Shown piece by piece: positions 12,801 through 24,652 of a stretch of DNA of 64,000 bases (its first letter is position 1; each line of letters starts with the position of its first letter). The notes below the pieces were generated by a model, which did no database searches, was not told the DNA's origin, and saw only the letters and a program-made list of their open reading frames with translations. Both the position numbers and the translations under genes were made by a program. This DNA comes from Setomelanomma holmii (lineage: Eukaryota > Ascomycota > Dothideomycetes > Pleosporales > Phaeosphaeriaceae), in assembly GCA_010015745.1 (NCBI GenBank), contig ML978213.1, positions 124,001 through 188,000 on the forward strand, given 5' to 3'.

Positions 12801-15800
12801 GCTTCCAGAAGGCTACTCAATTGTGGTCGATGCACTTGCGATTGAGGAACATACTAAGAGTAAGACCATCGTTGGCTTCGTTACTAACTCGCTTTTTTCG
12901 AAGCATAGGACCAACACCGAAGCGTCAACTTTCCCGATCGACGAGGAGCTCCGCCGTGTGCTCAAAGATCTCCAAAGCTCGTTGGCCAAAGTCCTTCCGT
13001 TCTACATGATTCCATCGCTCTTTGTGCCCGTCTTCAACATACCCTACACAACATCTGGCAAGCTTGCTCGCCCCATATTGAGACAAATTGTCGCTGGGTT
13101 CGACAAGGCGCTAGTCTCGCATTACATGTTGCGATCGGCCTCTGCTGATCAACCTCGAACCGCCAAGGAACAGACTCTCCAGTCTCTTTTCGCCGCAATC
13201 TTGAGTCTCGATGCTGCCACGATCAATCGCGATGACAACTTCTTCGGCCTCGGCGGTGACAGCGTTGGTGGAATGAAGATGGTAGCTGCGGCTCGAAAAC
13301 ACAATGTGAGTATCCTAAGCATGAGATCGCGGATCTATCTCCACCTGCGTAATTTAAGTACCTATGAGTAAAGGCTAAATTAAGTAGATCACAATCCGCG
13401 TTGCTGACATCTTCAAATACCCTATCTTGAGCGAGCTGGCCGAAGTCGTATCTGTCTCACAAGGCTGTGCCGTTTCTGTCGGCGAAGATGTCGCTCCTTT
13501 CAGCTTGATCGAAGCTGGGAAGCGGGACCTGATCATTGATGAAGTCACAGCACAATGCGACGTTGCTTCTGCCGATATCGAAGATATTTATCCCACCTCC
13601 GCCCTTCAAGAAGGCATGATGGCTCTCGGCCTCCGACAAGCTGGTGCCTACATTGCACAGAAAACGTTTCGCCTACCCGAAGACTTCGAGACCCAACGCT
13701 TCCAGGAAGCATGGGCAGCCGTGATCAAGCAGGAGGCGATCCTACGCACTCGCATAGTATCATCTAGCACGGGCAACCTCCAGGTAGTCACGAGACAACA
13801 CCCTGCTTGGCAAACTGCTACCGACATCGAAGCATACACGAGTAAAGATGCCAGTAACACTTTCCTGTACGGTGAGCCTCTCATGCGTCTAGCCATCATC
13901 GATCAACAATACTTCGTTTGGACTACACACCATGCAATCTATGATGGATGGTCGGTTGCAATTCTCTTTGACAAGGTCGCAAAGGTTTACAACGGTGGTG
14001 ACGTTGCAGCTTCGACTCCTTTCAGAAACTTCATTGCTCGTCTCGCTGAAGTTCCCGAATATGCGAACGTGGAGTTCTGGAAGCAACAATTCGTCACCTC
14101 TGGTAGCTTCCCTGCAAGCTACCCGGAAGTTGGACTCAGCTATGCCGCTACCTCGAAGAAGACGATCACCCTCCAAGGATCGGCACCAGTGCTCTCATCG
14201 ACAACACTACCTTCAACGATCAAACGTGCGGCTTGGGCGCTGACAATCGCGACGTACGCCGATTCCGAAGATGTCGTCTTTGCGCAAACACTTGCTGGTC
14301 GCAACTTGGCACTGGAAGGTATCGACGATTTGATGGGCCCTACAATTACCACAGTCCCTGTCCGTGTTCTGGCGCCGAAGGAGGGCATCACCGTGAAGCA
14401 GTTCTTAGAGAACATTCAGAACCAGTCAATTGCTTCAATTGACTACGAGCATTTCGGCCTTCAAAACATTCGCGAAGTTAGCGCAGAAGCACGCACCATT
14501 ATCGAGTCAATCACCAATCTTTTCGTTATCCAGCCTGCTGACGGAGAGGATGATAACCTGGGTCTACAAGCTCTGCCGCACTCTGAACAGAATTTCGATA
14601 CGTATCCGCTCGTTCTCCTCTGCAATCTCGTCGGAGACAGCGGATTCGAGCTCGAGGCAATGTACGACGATGCAATCATCTCGACTGAGCAGATGACACG
14701 CATGCTGCACCAGTTCGAACACTTCATTCAAGAGTTATCAGTAGACGTCGAAAGGCCGATTGACAAGATAAGCTTGCTAAACAAGTACGACTTCAAGGAC
14801 GTCGCTACTTGGAACGCCGAGCTTCCAGAAGGCGTTCAGGCTCGCATACCTGATCTCATTGCACAGAATGTTGCTAGTCGTCCTGATGCGCAGGCTGTGT
14901 GCGCCTGGGATGGCAGTCTCACCTACCAAGAGCTCGACGAGGTCTCTTCAAAGCTTGCGAACCATCTTCTTAGCCTTGGTGTTGGCCCCGAAATCAAGGT
15001 CGGTTTATGCTTCGACAAGTCTCTGTGGAACATTGTTTCCATGTTCGCCGTAATGCGCACCGGTGGTGTCTGCGTCCAGCTGCTACCAAACTACCCGATG
15101 CCGCGTATGCTGAGCATCCTGGAGGATATCGAGGCCAGTGTCGTGCTCGTCTCTCCTCAATACACTCATCTGTTCGATGGCGTCGTGCCGAATATCCTCG
15201 CCATCGACCGGTCTCTCGTAGACGCTCTGCCTGAAAGCCACGCCGCTTTCGAAGCTCCCGAGTATGGTCCCGAGAACGCTGCCTTCATTGTGTTCACCTC
15301 GGGCTCAACTGGAAAACCGAAAGGTGTTATCATCGAACATGGCGGGTTCTGCACGATGGCCCATTACCAACTACCACAGATTCTTTTGGAGCCAGATTCA
15401 CGCGTGCTGCAATTCGCAACACACACGTTCGATATTTGCCTACTCGAGTCATTCTCACCGTTGGTCAAGGGTGCGTGTGTCTGCGTTCCCAGCGAGTATG
15501 ACAGGATGAACAACCTCGTTGGTGCGATCAATTCACTGAATGTCGACTGGATCATCATGGTCTCCACAGTTGCAGACACATTCCACCCGGACCAAGTACC
15601 CGGCCTCAAGAGTATCATCCTTGGTGGCGAACCTTTACGCGCCGATATACACGCTCGCTGGGCGCCACGGGTCAATCTGTTCAACGACTACGGCCCTGCC
15701 GAGTGCTCAATCTTAGCAGTCATGACTCGTTCTTACCTCGATACTCCATGCGGCATGATCGGAAAAACTCAAGGCGGTCGCTCATGGGTGGTCGACAAGG

Positions 15801-18800
15801 CTGATCATAACCGACTCATGCCTGTTGGCTGCGTTGGGGAACTGCTCATCGAAGGCCCACTACTTGCTCGAGGATATCTCAAGAATCCCACAAAGACCAA
15901 CGAATCGTACATCTACGACCCTGCATGGGCTCCTCAGATTTCACCAGCACCGACAAGACTGTACAAGACAGGTGACCTGGTCCGATATGTCGAGGACGGA
16001 AATATGCTATGCCTGGGTAGGAAGGACACTCAGATCAAGATCCGCGGTCTTCGTGTCGAGCTGGGCGAAATCGAGCACCATGTCAAGACCAGTTCCTTCG
16101 GCACCCAGAAGCAGGCTGTTGAGAAGATCCTTCTCGAAGGTGACGCGGATAAAGCCGCCCTTGCTGCTTTTGTCGTACCATCCGCCGAAAACATAGAAGA
16201 TACTGATCACGAGGTTCTCGAGCTTACATCAGCACTTCACACCAAGTTTCTGAAGTTGAAAGACCATATCGCGCAGTCACTATCATCCTATATGGTGCCG
16301 TCACTGTATATTCCGCTCCGCAAGATGCCCGAGACACAGACCAACAAGATTGATCGCAACGCACTTAAGCGAATTGGAGCGTCTTTAACACTAGATCAGA
16401 TCCAGCTATACTCGCTCGGGCTCGATGAGGACACCACAAACAAGCGAGCCGTTTCTACACCAATGGAAGTCGCCCTGCAAGATCTTTGGGCTGAGCTTCT
16501 TCGCATCGATCCTTCTTTGATCGGAGCGGATGACAGTTTTTTCAGCAAAGGTGGCGATAGTATTAAGGCTATGCGACTCACTTCTCTTGCCCGGTCTGCT
16601 GGCATCAACCTGATCGTGGCCGACATCTTCAAGCACCCTGTACTTTCTGACATGGCCAAAGTCGCAAGCCCGGAATCGCAAGAAGCCGTTACTGACATCG
16701 AGCCGTTCGCGCTCGCCCCAGTGGAAGAAAATCTGATCGAGGACGTGGCAGCCGTCTGCGAAGTGTGCAGTGACGACGTGGAGGATATTTATCCTTGCAC
16801 GCCTCTGCAAGCAGGTCTCATGGAGCTGGCTACCCAGCAGAAAGGTGCCTACACCGCTCAAAGAGTGTTCAAGATCGCGGCCGACTTCGATATCGTGCGC
16901 TTCAAAAACGCCTGGACTGAGCTTGTCTATCTTCACCCCATCCTGCGCACACGCATCGTTCTTTCAAAGAACTCTGGAGCCCTTCAAGTCGTTCTTCGTG
17001 AGGATGTTGCGTGGCAACCTGAGACTGATCTTGCCAATTACCTTGCCAGCGACAAAGCCTCATTCATCAGATACGGTAGCCCTCTTGCGCGCTATGCGCT
17101 CGATGCTGATCATACGCATTTCATCTGGACGGTACACCACGCCCTCTATGATGGACACACAGCTAATGTGCTTATGGAGCAACTGGAGGCTCTCTATCAC
17201 AGCGGGAGTCTAGGTGTCGCGCCCCCCTACAGTCGTTTCATCAGGTTCATCACCGAGGTAGATTCTCAGGAGTGTGAAGCGTTCTGGAAGAACCAACTGA
17301 GCCGAGGAACTCCAAACAGCTTTCCAGCTCTGCCGAACGCAACTTATCAGCCATCCCCAGACTCAGAGGTTACACGCAGCCTTGGGATTGTACGCAACGC
17401 TGACAAGGGCTTCATGTTGTCGACTATTCTCCGAGCTGCATGGGCCATCGTTACAGGGCGCCATATGGGCTCCGATGAGATTGTATTCGCTGCCACCAAC
17501 TCTGGGCGTAATGCACCGGTTGTGGACATCGAAAGCATTGTCGGACCGACCATCACAACCGTCCCGATCCAGCTGCAGCTTGATGCCACTGCAAGCATTG
17601 CCGAATTCCTTGCTGTCGTCCAGCAGCAATCCACGGACATGATTCCCTTCGAGCACGCTGGTGTGCAGAACATCTACGCCATGACGAACGAAAAGCAGAA
17701 CCTCAAGAATCTGTTTGTCATACAGCAGCCGCTAGGCGAGATGCAACAAGGTTCTTTGCTCGAAGAAGTCCTTGACAAGGAGCTCCTCCGTGGCTTCCAC
17801 ATCTACGCTGCAGTTGTGGAATGCATGGTCGTGAGCAACGACAGGGTCGATGTCGAGCTACAATTCGATAGCAAAGCTCTGCCCACGGCATCAGCCAACG
17901 TCCTTCTAGACCAGTTTGAGTTTGTCGTTCAGCAACTGGTGAACGCACCTGAAACCACTGCGCTACAGGACATCGGCCTTGTCACTCCTAGTCACTATCA
18001 ACAAGTGGTTGATTGGAACAGCTTTGTCGACGTGCAGGATGTTGACGACTGCGTGCACAACATCTTCCGCGAGCAAGTCAAGCTTCGACCAAATGCCATC
18101 GCAGTCACCTCGTGGGACGGTGAGCTTGCGTATGAACAGCTTGACATACTTACAGATAAGTTAGCGGCTTATCTCGTCGAGAAGGGCGTGAAGCCGGAGT
18201 ACCTTGTTCCCATGTGCTTTGACAAGTCTATGTACACGATCGTCGCGATGATGGCTACCCTCAAAGCTGGCGGTGCATGTGTCCATCTTGGAAAAACCTC
18301 GCCAATCGATCGCATGAGCAAGATCATTGATCAGACAGGTGCAACCGTCGTACTTACCGACAATATTCATGCGCACAAGTTTGAAAACATTACCGAGGCC
18401 ATTGTAATCGACCAGAACTTATTGAATAGCCTCGAGTCTTCGGCTGCTTTGCCTGTGATCTCGCCAAAGAATCCGGCATTCGTTCTGTTCACGTCCGGTT
18501 CAACTGGTAAACCGAAGGGAGTCGTAGTCGAGCATGGCTCACTCTGCACGAGTTCGAGGGCCCACGGCACGAATCGTAAAGTTGGGCCTTGGACAAGACT
18601 ACTGCAATTTGCTGCCTATACCTTCGACGTAAGCGTGGCGGATATCTTCACCACGCTTCAGCGCGGTGGGTGTATCTGCGTGCCATCAGAAGACGAGCGC
18701 ATCAACGATCTGTCGGGCGCAATCAACCGGATGAGCTGCAACTATGGCTTCCTTACTCCTACCGTGGCTGGCATGTTGGATCCTGCAACCGTTCCTACTC

Positions 18801-21800
18801 TCAAGCGACTCATCCTAGGTGGTGAACTCCTTACTCAAGACAATGTGAAACGATGGGCTCCCGTGGTTGACCTCATCATCTCGTACGGCATGACAGAATG
18901 CAGTATTCATTGCGTCGACGCCGTACCACTCACCATCGAAAGCGACCCAGCTGACCTTGGTCGACCATCCGGATGCCACATGTGGATCGTCGATCCAGAA
19001 GATCACAACAAGCTCGCACCCATCGGCGCTGTAGGAGAGCTCGTCATTGAGGGAAGGATGGTTTCGCGCGGCTACCTTGGCGACAAAGCCAAAACGGACG
19101 CAGCCTTCATCAACGATCCGGCTTGGTCTCAAGGAACCGGTCGAACCCGGCGCATGTACAAGACTGGTGACCTCTGCAAGTATAGCTCTGAAGGCACCAT
19201 CTGCTACGTGAGCAGAAAGGACTTTCAGGTCAAACACCACGGCCAACGTATCGAGCTGAGCGAGATCGAACATCATATTGTCGCCGATGCGCGTGTCAAC
19301 CAAGCCGTCGTTCTTCTTCCCAAATCTGGGTTCTTCCAGAAGAGGCTCGTAGGGGTGCTTTCGCTCGAAGCACTAGCACAGACCTTAACCCCAGAGACGC
19401 AGCTCACCCTAGTCTCTGGCCTTGATAAGGGCGTCGCAGACGTACACATTTCCGCGATACGCAACTACCTTGCTACCAAAGTGCCAGACTACATGATACC
19501 TGCGGTCTGGATTGTGGTTCAAGCTATGCCTCTCACGCCAAACAACAAGATGGATAGGGTTACAACTACAAAGTGGTTGGTGGAAATGGATGATCAGATG
19601 TATGAGTCTATCATTGGTGGCGAGGAAGAGGAAGGCGGCGCACCTGCCACGGAGGAGCAAAAGCGCCTTCACGACATCTTGTGTGCCGTGTTTGACCTTC
19701 CTGGTATCAACATGAACAGATCTTTCCTCGACTTGGGAGGAGACTCAATCGCGGCAATGAATCTTAGGGCCAAGTGTCAGGCCTTGGGAATCTCGCTTTC
19801 CGTCCGCGACATTTTGACTTGTGAAAGCATATCGCGTCTCGCTGTTGAGGCGAGATTCAATGGAGAGGATGAAGAGGAGGCTACTGGAGAGTCATTCACT
19901 CTCACAGCATGGCAGAAGAAGCTCCTTGAGAAAGAGGTGGATGATCAAACACTAATCTTGCCCCTACAGACAACGATCACTGTGCCCAAACTGGTCCGAG
20001 CTGTTGAGGCTCTTGTTCAGCAGCACGCTATGCTTCGCACCCGTTTCTCGCGCGACGCGAGCGGTAATTGGATTCAATCGATCTCCAAAGAAATCTCGAC
20101 CAGCTATCGGATCGATACTCACACCGTCGCCACGGCTGCCGACGTCAAGACATACCTAGCGACATTGCGGACCTCTCTCGACGTCGTTCATGGACCCTTG
20201 TTCGCCCTGTGCCTCTTCGATTTTGAGGATGCGTCTGAGAAACAGGTCTTGGTTCTTAGCGTTCATCCTGTCATTGCCGACACTGCGTCCATCAGAATTA
20301 TCGTACAGGATCTGCGCGAATTGCTGCAGGGCAAGCTCCTTCCTACGAGGACAGGTGCTTCATTCCACTCGATACTTACCAATGACCTACCCATCGTTCC
20401 GGTCGATGGTTCACCTGTCGATCTTTCCCAATGGGCCGTGGAAAAGAAGAACTTGCTAAGCAAGAACCTTGTGAAGAGCGCTTTTACATTACCGTCTGGC
20501 ATCACCTGCTCGATCCTCGGGGCTGCCAACAGGTCGCTATCGACACAGCCCGCCGACATCTTGCTGGCTGTCCTTATCAAAGTCTGGAGTACCGTCATTG
20601 GTCGATCTCCGTCAGTTGCCATCAAGGACGATGCGCGCAAGGACCGCGTGGTTGGCCAATTCAGCCGGGTTCGTCAGCTTCCCGACCTGCACAACAATGA
20701 CCTTATTCAATTGCTCAGTGAGGTCAAGGACATTCGCGCCTTCAAAGATGTCGGCTCTTCCCTCAAAACCGATTTGCCTGAAGTTGTTGAACTGCTCGTT
20801 GAGTCCATCGACTACACCACATTGGGTGGTGAGGAAGCTCTTCACCGTCCTTCTCTTGCTGTTCCGGCTGTGCTCACGGTATCCGCCATGGTTGCCAATG
20901 GCGAAATCACGATTAGCTTCACGCATAGCGCCGACCTAGCCCAGCAAGAGACGCTCGCTAGCTTCATCGGTATCGTTGAGCAGACAATTCCTACCGTTAC
21001 TGCCTCGCTTTGCAGCATGTCTCGCAAACCCACGCTAGCGGACTTTCCACTGCTGGACATTGACTATCCTCACCTTGTCACTCTCAAGAAGATATTCGCA
21101 GACATCAATGTTCCTTACTCTAATGTTGAGGCTATCGTACCTTGCTCACCGTTGCAGCAGCGCATGCTCAACAGTCAGAGACAGACTCCTGGAACTTACC
21201 AGTCCGATACCGCGCATGAGATCACTCCAGGCGGTGATGGTCACCTTGACCTCGCCCGTCTCCAGAAAGCATGGAAGATGGTCACTTTGCGTCATGAGGC
21301 TCTCCGCACAATCTTCATTCCAAGTGTGTCTCGTACGTTCGAGTCTGATCAGCTAATCCTTAAATCTCATGAGCCAAGGGTAGACGTCATCGACTGCGAT
21401 GAGGCCAATGTGTATCGCATTATCGCTAACCACCATACGGTCTCACACTCATCGTACAAGCCTCATGTTGGCTTCACCATCTTCCGTACACCCTCTGCAC
21501 TCTACTCCAAACTCGAGATCAGCCATGCTCTCCAGGACGGCATGTCAACTCGCATCATTTATCAAGACTTGGTGCTCGCATACCAAGACCTGTTACCGCA
21601 GGGAGCAGCGCCCGGCTTCCGCGAATACGTCAATTGGCTCGCAGAGCATGACATGAACTCCTCCAATGACTTCTGGAGCAAGTATCTGTCGGATGTTATA
21701 CCTTGCAACGTGCCACGGAAGAATGACGATAGTCTCGAGAAGGGTAACAACGTCCTCATTGCCATCGGAATCGGCGCCTCGGCCAACAAAGTAAACAAAG

Positions 21801-22429
21801 TATGTCGCAAGCATAAGATAACTTCCGCTACACTCTTCCAAGCTGCCTGGGTTCTCGTACTCCGGACCATCGCCGCTACGGACGACGTGTTGTTTGGATA
21901 CCTCACAGCGAATCGCGAACTCAATATTCCAGGCATCGACGCACTCGTTGGCCCTATGATCAACATGCTAGCCTGCCGCTTGAAGGTCACTCCAAGTACC
22001 TCTATCAACAGCTTGCTCAAGCAAACACACGACTCCTTTTTCGAAACCCTCGAGCATCAACACGGCTTCGTCTCCGCGGCTCTGAACAAGGAATCACTGG
22101 ACGGCGAGTTGCCCTTCAATAGCGTACTATCCATTGAATACGCCTCAGAAGAAGGCGCGCAAGCTTACTACCCGACTGCCGGCGAAGGCAGCTCCAGCAC
22201 TCTTGGCTTTGAGACTGTGGACGGCACTAGGGCGCCTGAGTTCGATGTTGTGCTCGGTGTGCTACTGGGCGAGAAGAACATCGAGGTACAACTAGGCTAC
22301 TGGGATGGTGTGATTGATGAGCAAATGATGCAGAAGGTTGCCCGAATGTACGAGGACGTGATTGAGGAGATGCTCAGTGGTGAAGGGAGGAGCAGCACGG
22401 TCGGCGACATCAAGGCCTTCGCCGCGTGA
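6829..22429 (+). CDS. Tetramodular nonribosomal peptide synthetase, A-T-E-C-A-T-C-A-T-C-A-T-E*-CT
   Basis: Cytosolic assembly line predicted to build a four-residue peptide and release it by cyclisation. Exons 6829..13305 and 13388..22429 encode 5172 residues; the 82-base intron lies inside the second carrier domain. Approximate domains: A1 20-540 (core TSGSTGKPKG 174-183), T1 570-640 (Ser599), E1 645-1090 (HHVMID 782-787, EGHGRE 914-919), C1 1115-1545 (NHAIIDG 1256-1262), A2 1567-2090, T2 2110-2185 (Ser2145), C2 2195-2630 (HHAIYDG 2340), A3 2640-3170, T3 3185-3255 (Ser3217), C3 3280-3695 (HHALYDG 3409), A4 3713-4235, T4 4245-4320 (Ser4279), degenerate E4 4325-4700 (HPVIAD 4452), CT 4735-5172 (SHALQDG 4871-4877). 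All four A domains keep the A10 lysine. There is no thioesterase or reductase. The order recalls HC-toxin-type cyclic tetrapeptide synthetases, but neither fatty-acid synthase nor other tailoring genes are nearby. Identity of the product is unknown. Confidence 0.95.
13306..13387 (+). other. Coding intron in NRPS carrier domain T2
   Basis: It begins GTGAGT and ends TAAGTAG, 82 bases. Without removal the frame stops at 13369. With removal the carrier continues from RKHN into ITIRVADIFKYP, the expected C-terminal half of a T domain. It is the only coding intron in 15.6 kb. Confidence 0.93.
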
Positions 22430-22828
22430 ATGGGCGTGTCTTAGGGGAAGGCATGCAACATCCATCGGTCAATGCTTTCTTGTATATAATACCTTCATTT
22501 TCGTTTGTACATATAGGCGGGGGTTTTCCCGCGTCAATTGCTTCGCACGATTAGTTAGGAGTTGGAGGAGGTTTCATTTGGCCTGGAAGGTTTGCTTATC
22601 CTACACCGGTCGTTGGGTATCTCTCTTATATCCAAAATAGCTCCCTCGTTAATAATGCCTTCATTCAAGATCCGCTGTTCAGATCATCTGCTTGACTAGT
22701 TTGTAACAATACCACTGGAAGGCTTAGACGTTGTGAACATGTACTATTGATGCCTGCGTGCATCCCGCGAATGTGCATGCAAATGTGTCAGCCAGGCTCT
22801 GGAAGTAAGAACACAGTTGTCACCACTC
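22430..22828. other. Convergent 3' region between NRPS and HET gene
   Basis: About 400 bases of shared 3' flank. No gene seen. A clear terminator or polyadenylation signal cannot be pinned down by eye. Confidence 0.5.
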
Positions 22829-24652
22829 CTAACATAGATAGATATCCTGCTCCTCGACGTCCCAGTGCTCCCAATCTTTGCTCTTCGCGCTACCTAAGAT
22901 ATCATTGAATATCACGCGCCCATCTGACGTTCTCCAATGCTCTTGGCCAAATGTGAAAGCAGGGCCAAGATACTGGAAATTGTCTTTATGGACCGAAGGC
23001 CGCAGGATGCACGGTGTGGTGCAGCCGAAGATGATGCCGCACGAGTCGCCACTCTGAGTGACGGCTGGGGCCAGCCCTAGATATCCGCGGTTTGTAAGGA
23101 TGATCTTGCGGTGATGGGTGTATCCCGTCACTGTATTGTGGAACAGGCGATGAGAACCGCCTTGTGCCAGCCAACTTGGCGGTTCTAGCTCGTTCGGGTC
23201 TCCACTCTTCTCATATATGAAGCGATAGTATGCAGCTTCACTCCGCAGCCATTCCAGCACATCACCCTCTCGCGTACCGGCAGTCAAGGTCCCAATGAAG
23301 ACGCTCAGTCGATTCATGCTAGGGTAAGGGGTTGCCGAAGCGATGCTTCTGATAGTCTTCCAAAGCGCAAATATTGTGTCGGGAGTGGTTGTTGCGCTAT
23401 CGAATGTGTCGGATGCATACAATACGGAGTCAACGACCACACCCTTTAACATGAGTGCCGTGGTTTCGGTGACCGAAGGCTCGCAGACTGACCCATCGCG
23501 CGATGTCAACGGCGGGTACCCGGAATCTGCCGGCGCAAATGCGTAGCCAGTCCGAGACAAAAAAAGGTCCCATCGTGGAACCCATGAAGGAATACCAGAT
23601 TGCAGCGATTCCTTGTTATGTTCAATGTTGCTGAGTAGGCCAATGTATCTGGTGGCTGTGATATATTCGACCGCGAAGTCTCGATACACATCTAAGAAGT
23701 CATCTTTGTAGTTGGGCCGAATCTGAATCTGCTGCTCCTGATTGTCTACCAGCTCCAAGAAAGCGTAAATTCGATCTCGAGGGTCTTTCAGATTCAGAGG
23801 TCTTGTAAGGCTAAGGTATCCAAGCAGGCTTTGGTCGACCCAGGTCGTTTCGGTAGTGAAGAGTTTAGCGTAAGCCGAATTGCGATCCTCATAAACCTCG
23901 AGGTGTGCGAGAGGGATTCGACTGTCGAGACTTTTCGCGTAAAGAGCCTTGACGCCTCGCTTATACAGCCAGTTACAGGTCATCATGAGCGAATCCCAGC
24001 TGAACTCAGCGCTCCCCCAATAGACATGGCCATGTTGTGCGAAGCCAGCCTCACGGACGACCCATCCTCGCGAAAACCACGTCACATCCAGTAGCATACG
24101 GAGAGAATCCCATCGCGCGTCAGTCAGGATGGTGTCGTCAGGTCCGGGATGTGGGAATGTATTCCAACCTTCTGGTATTGAAGCTCGAATGGCGTTAATA
24201 ATGGGTACCACGTCCGCCAACAACGAGCACACTTGCTCACCATGCCCTTTATCGTCGATGCCCATATGAATCAGGACACGACTAGCATGTCGGTAAATCG
24301 TGCCCATGATAGCAACTTGATGGCTCTTCTCGTCTAGATTGTCTTGGTCGATGCATATGAGGTCTGCCCAGATACTCCGTGATGCATCAGGCAATCTGAC
24401 ACGTTTGAGAACGTGGAAGAGGTTGGTGGTAAGGCCCAGCGTTCGACCATCGCACTCTATCTCTTGATCTCGTTTGTCACTTCCCCATACGTAGCTTACG
24501 GCTTCGTAATCCGTTTCAGCCATAGGCGCTGTATGGAGGGTACATCTGAGTAGATCATCGCCAGAGCCAGCGTGCAAAGTCAGGTAACGGATTACGTCGG
24601 TCTGGGGTAAAACATCGTACTTATAAGTTTCGAGCTCTACCGCTTTCGACAT
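22829..24652 (-). CDS. HET-domain (heterokaryon incompatibility) protein
   Basis: Single-exon 607-residue protein. HET domains mediate fungal allorecognition and related cell-death responses. The domain spans about residues 48-200: the opening motif YEAVSYVWGS, then TTNLFHVLKRVR and the signature IWADLICIDQDN followed by EKSHQVAIMGTIY. The later conserved block RPLNLKDPRDRIYAFLEL sits near the middle, and the C-terminal third contains the HET-family ending around GDSCGIIFGCTTPCILR. ATG at 24652 is the first in-frame start. It is tail-to-tail with the NRPS, 400 bases apart. Such genes are abundant and mobile in filamentous fungi, so no role in peptide synthesis is implied. Confidence 0.93.
   Translation of the reverse strand: MSKAVELETYKYDVLPQTDVIRYLTLHAGSGDDLLRCTLHTAPMAETDYEAVSYVWGSDKRDQEIECDGRTLGLTTNLFHVLKRVRLPDASRSIWADLICIDQDNLDEKSHQVAIMGTIYRHASRVLIHMGIDDKGHGEQVCSLLADVVPIINAIRASIPEGWNTFPHPGPDDTILTDARWDSLRMLLDVTWFSRGWVVREAGFAQHGHVYWGSAEFSWDSLMMTCNWLYKRGVKALYAKSLDSRIPLAHLEVYEDRNSAYAKLFTTETTWVDQSLLGYLSLTRPLNLKDPRDRIYAFLELVDNQEQQIQIRPNYKDDFLDVYRDFAVEYITATRYIGLLSNIEHNKESLQSGIPSWVPRWDLFLSRTGYAFAPADSGYPPLTSRDGSVCEPSVTETTALMLKGVVVDSVLYASDTFDSATTTPDTIFALWKTIRSIASATPYPSMNRLSVFIGTLTAGTREGDVLEWLRSEAAYYRFIYEKSGDPNELEPPSWLAQGGSHRLFHNTVTGYTHHRKIILTNRGYLGLAPAVTQSGDSCGIIFGCTTPCILRPSVHKDNFQYLGPAFTFGQEHWRTSDGRVIFNDILGSAKSKDWEHWDVEEQDIYLC

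Noticed and set aside
13372..13426. Possibility that the NRPS is two separate genes
   Set aside because: Removing the 82-base GT-AG intron restores an uninterrupted carrier domain and no second promoter-sized gap exists.
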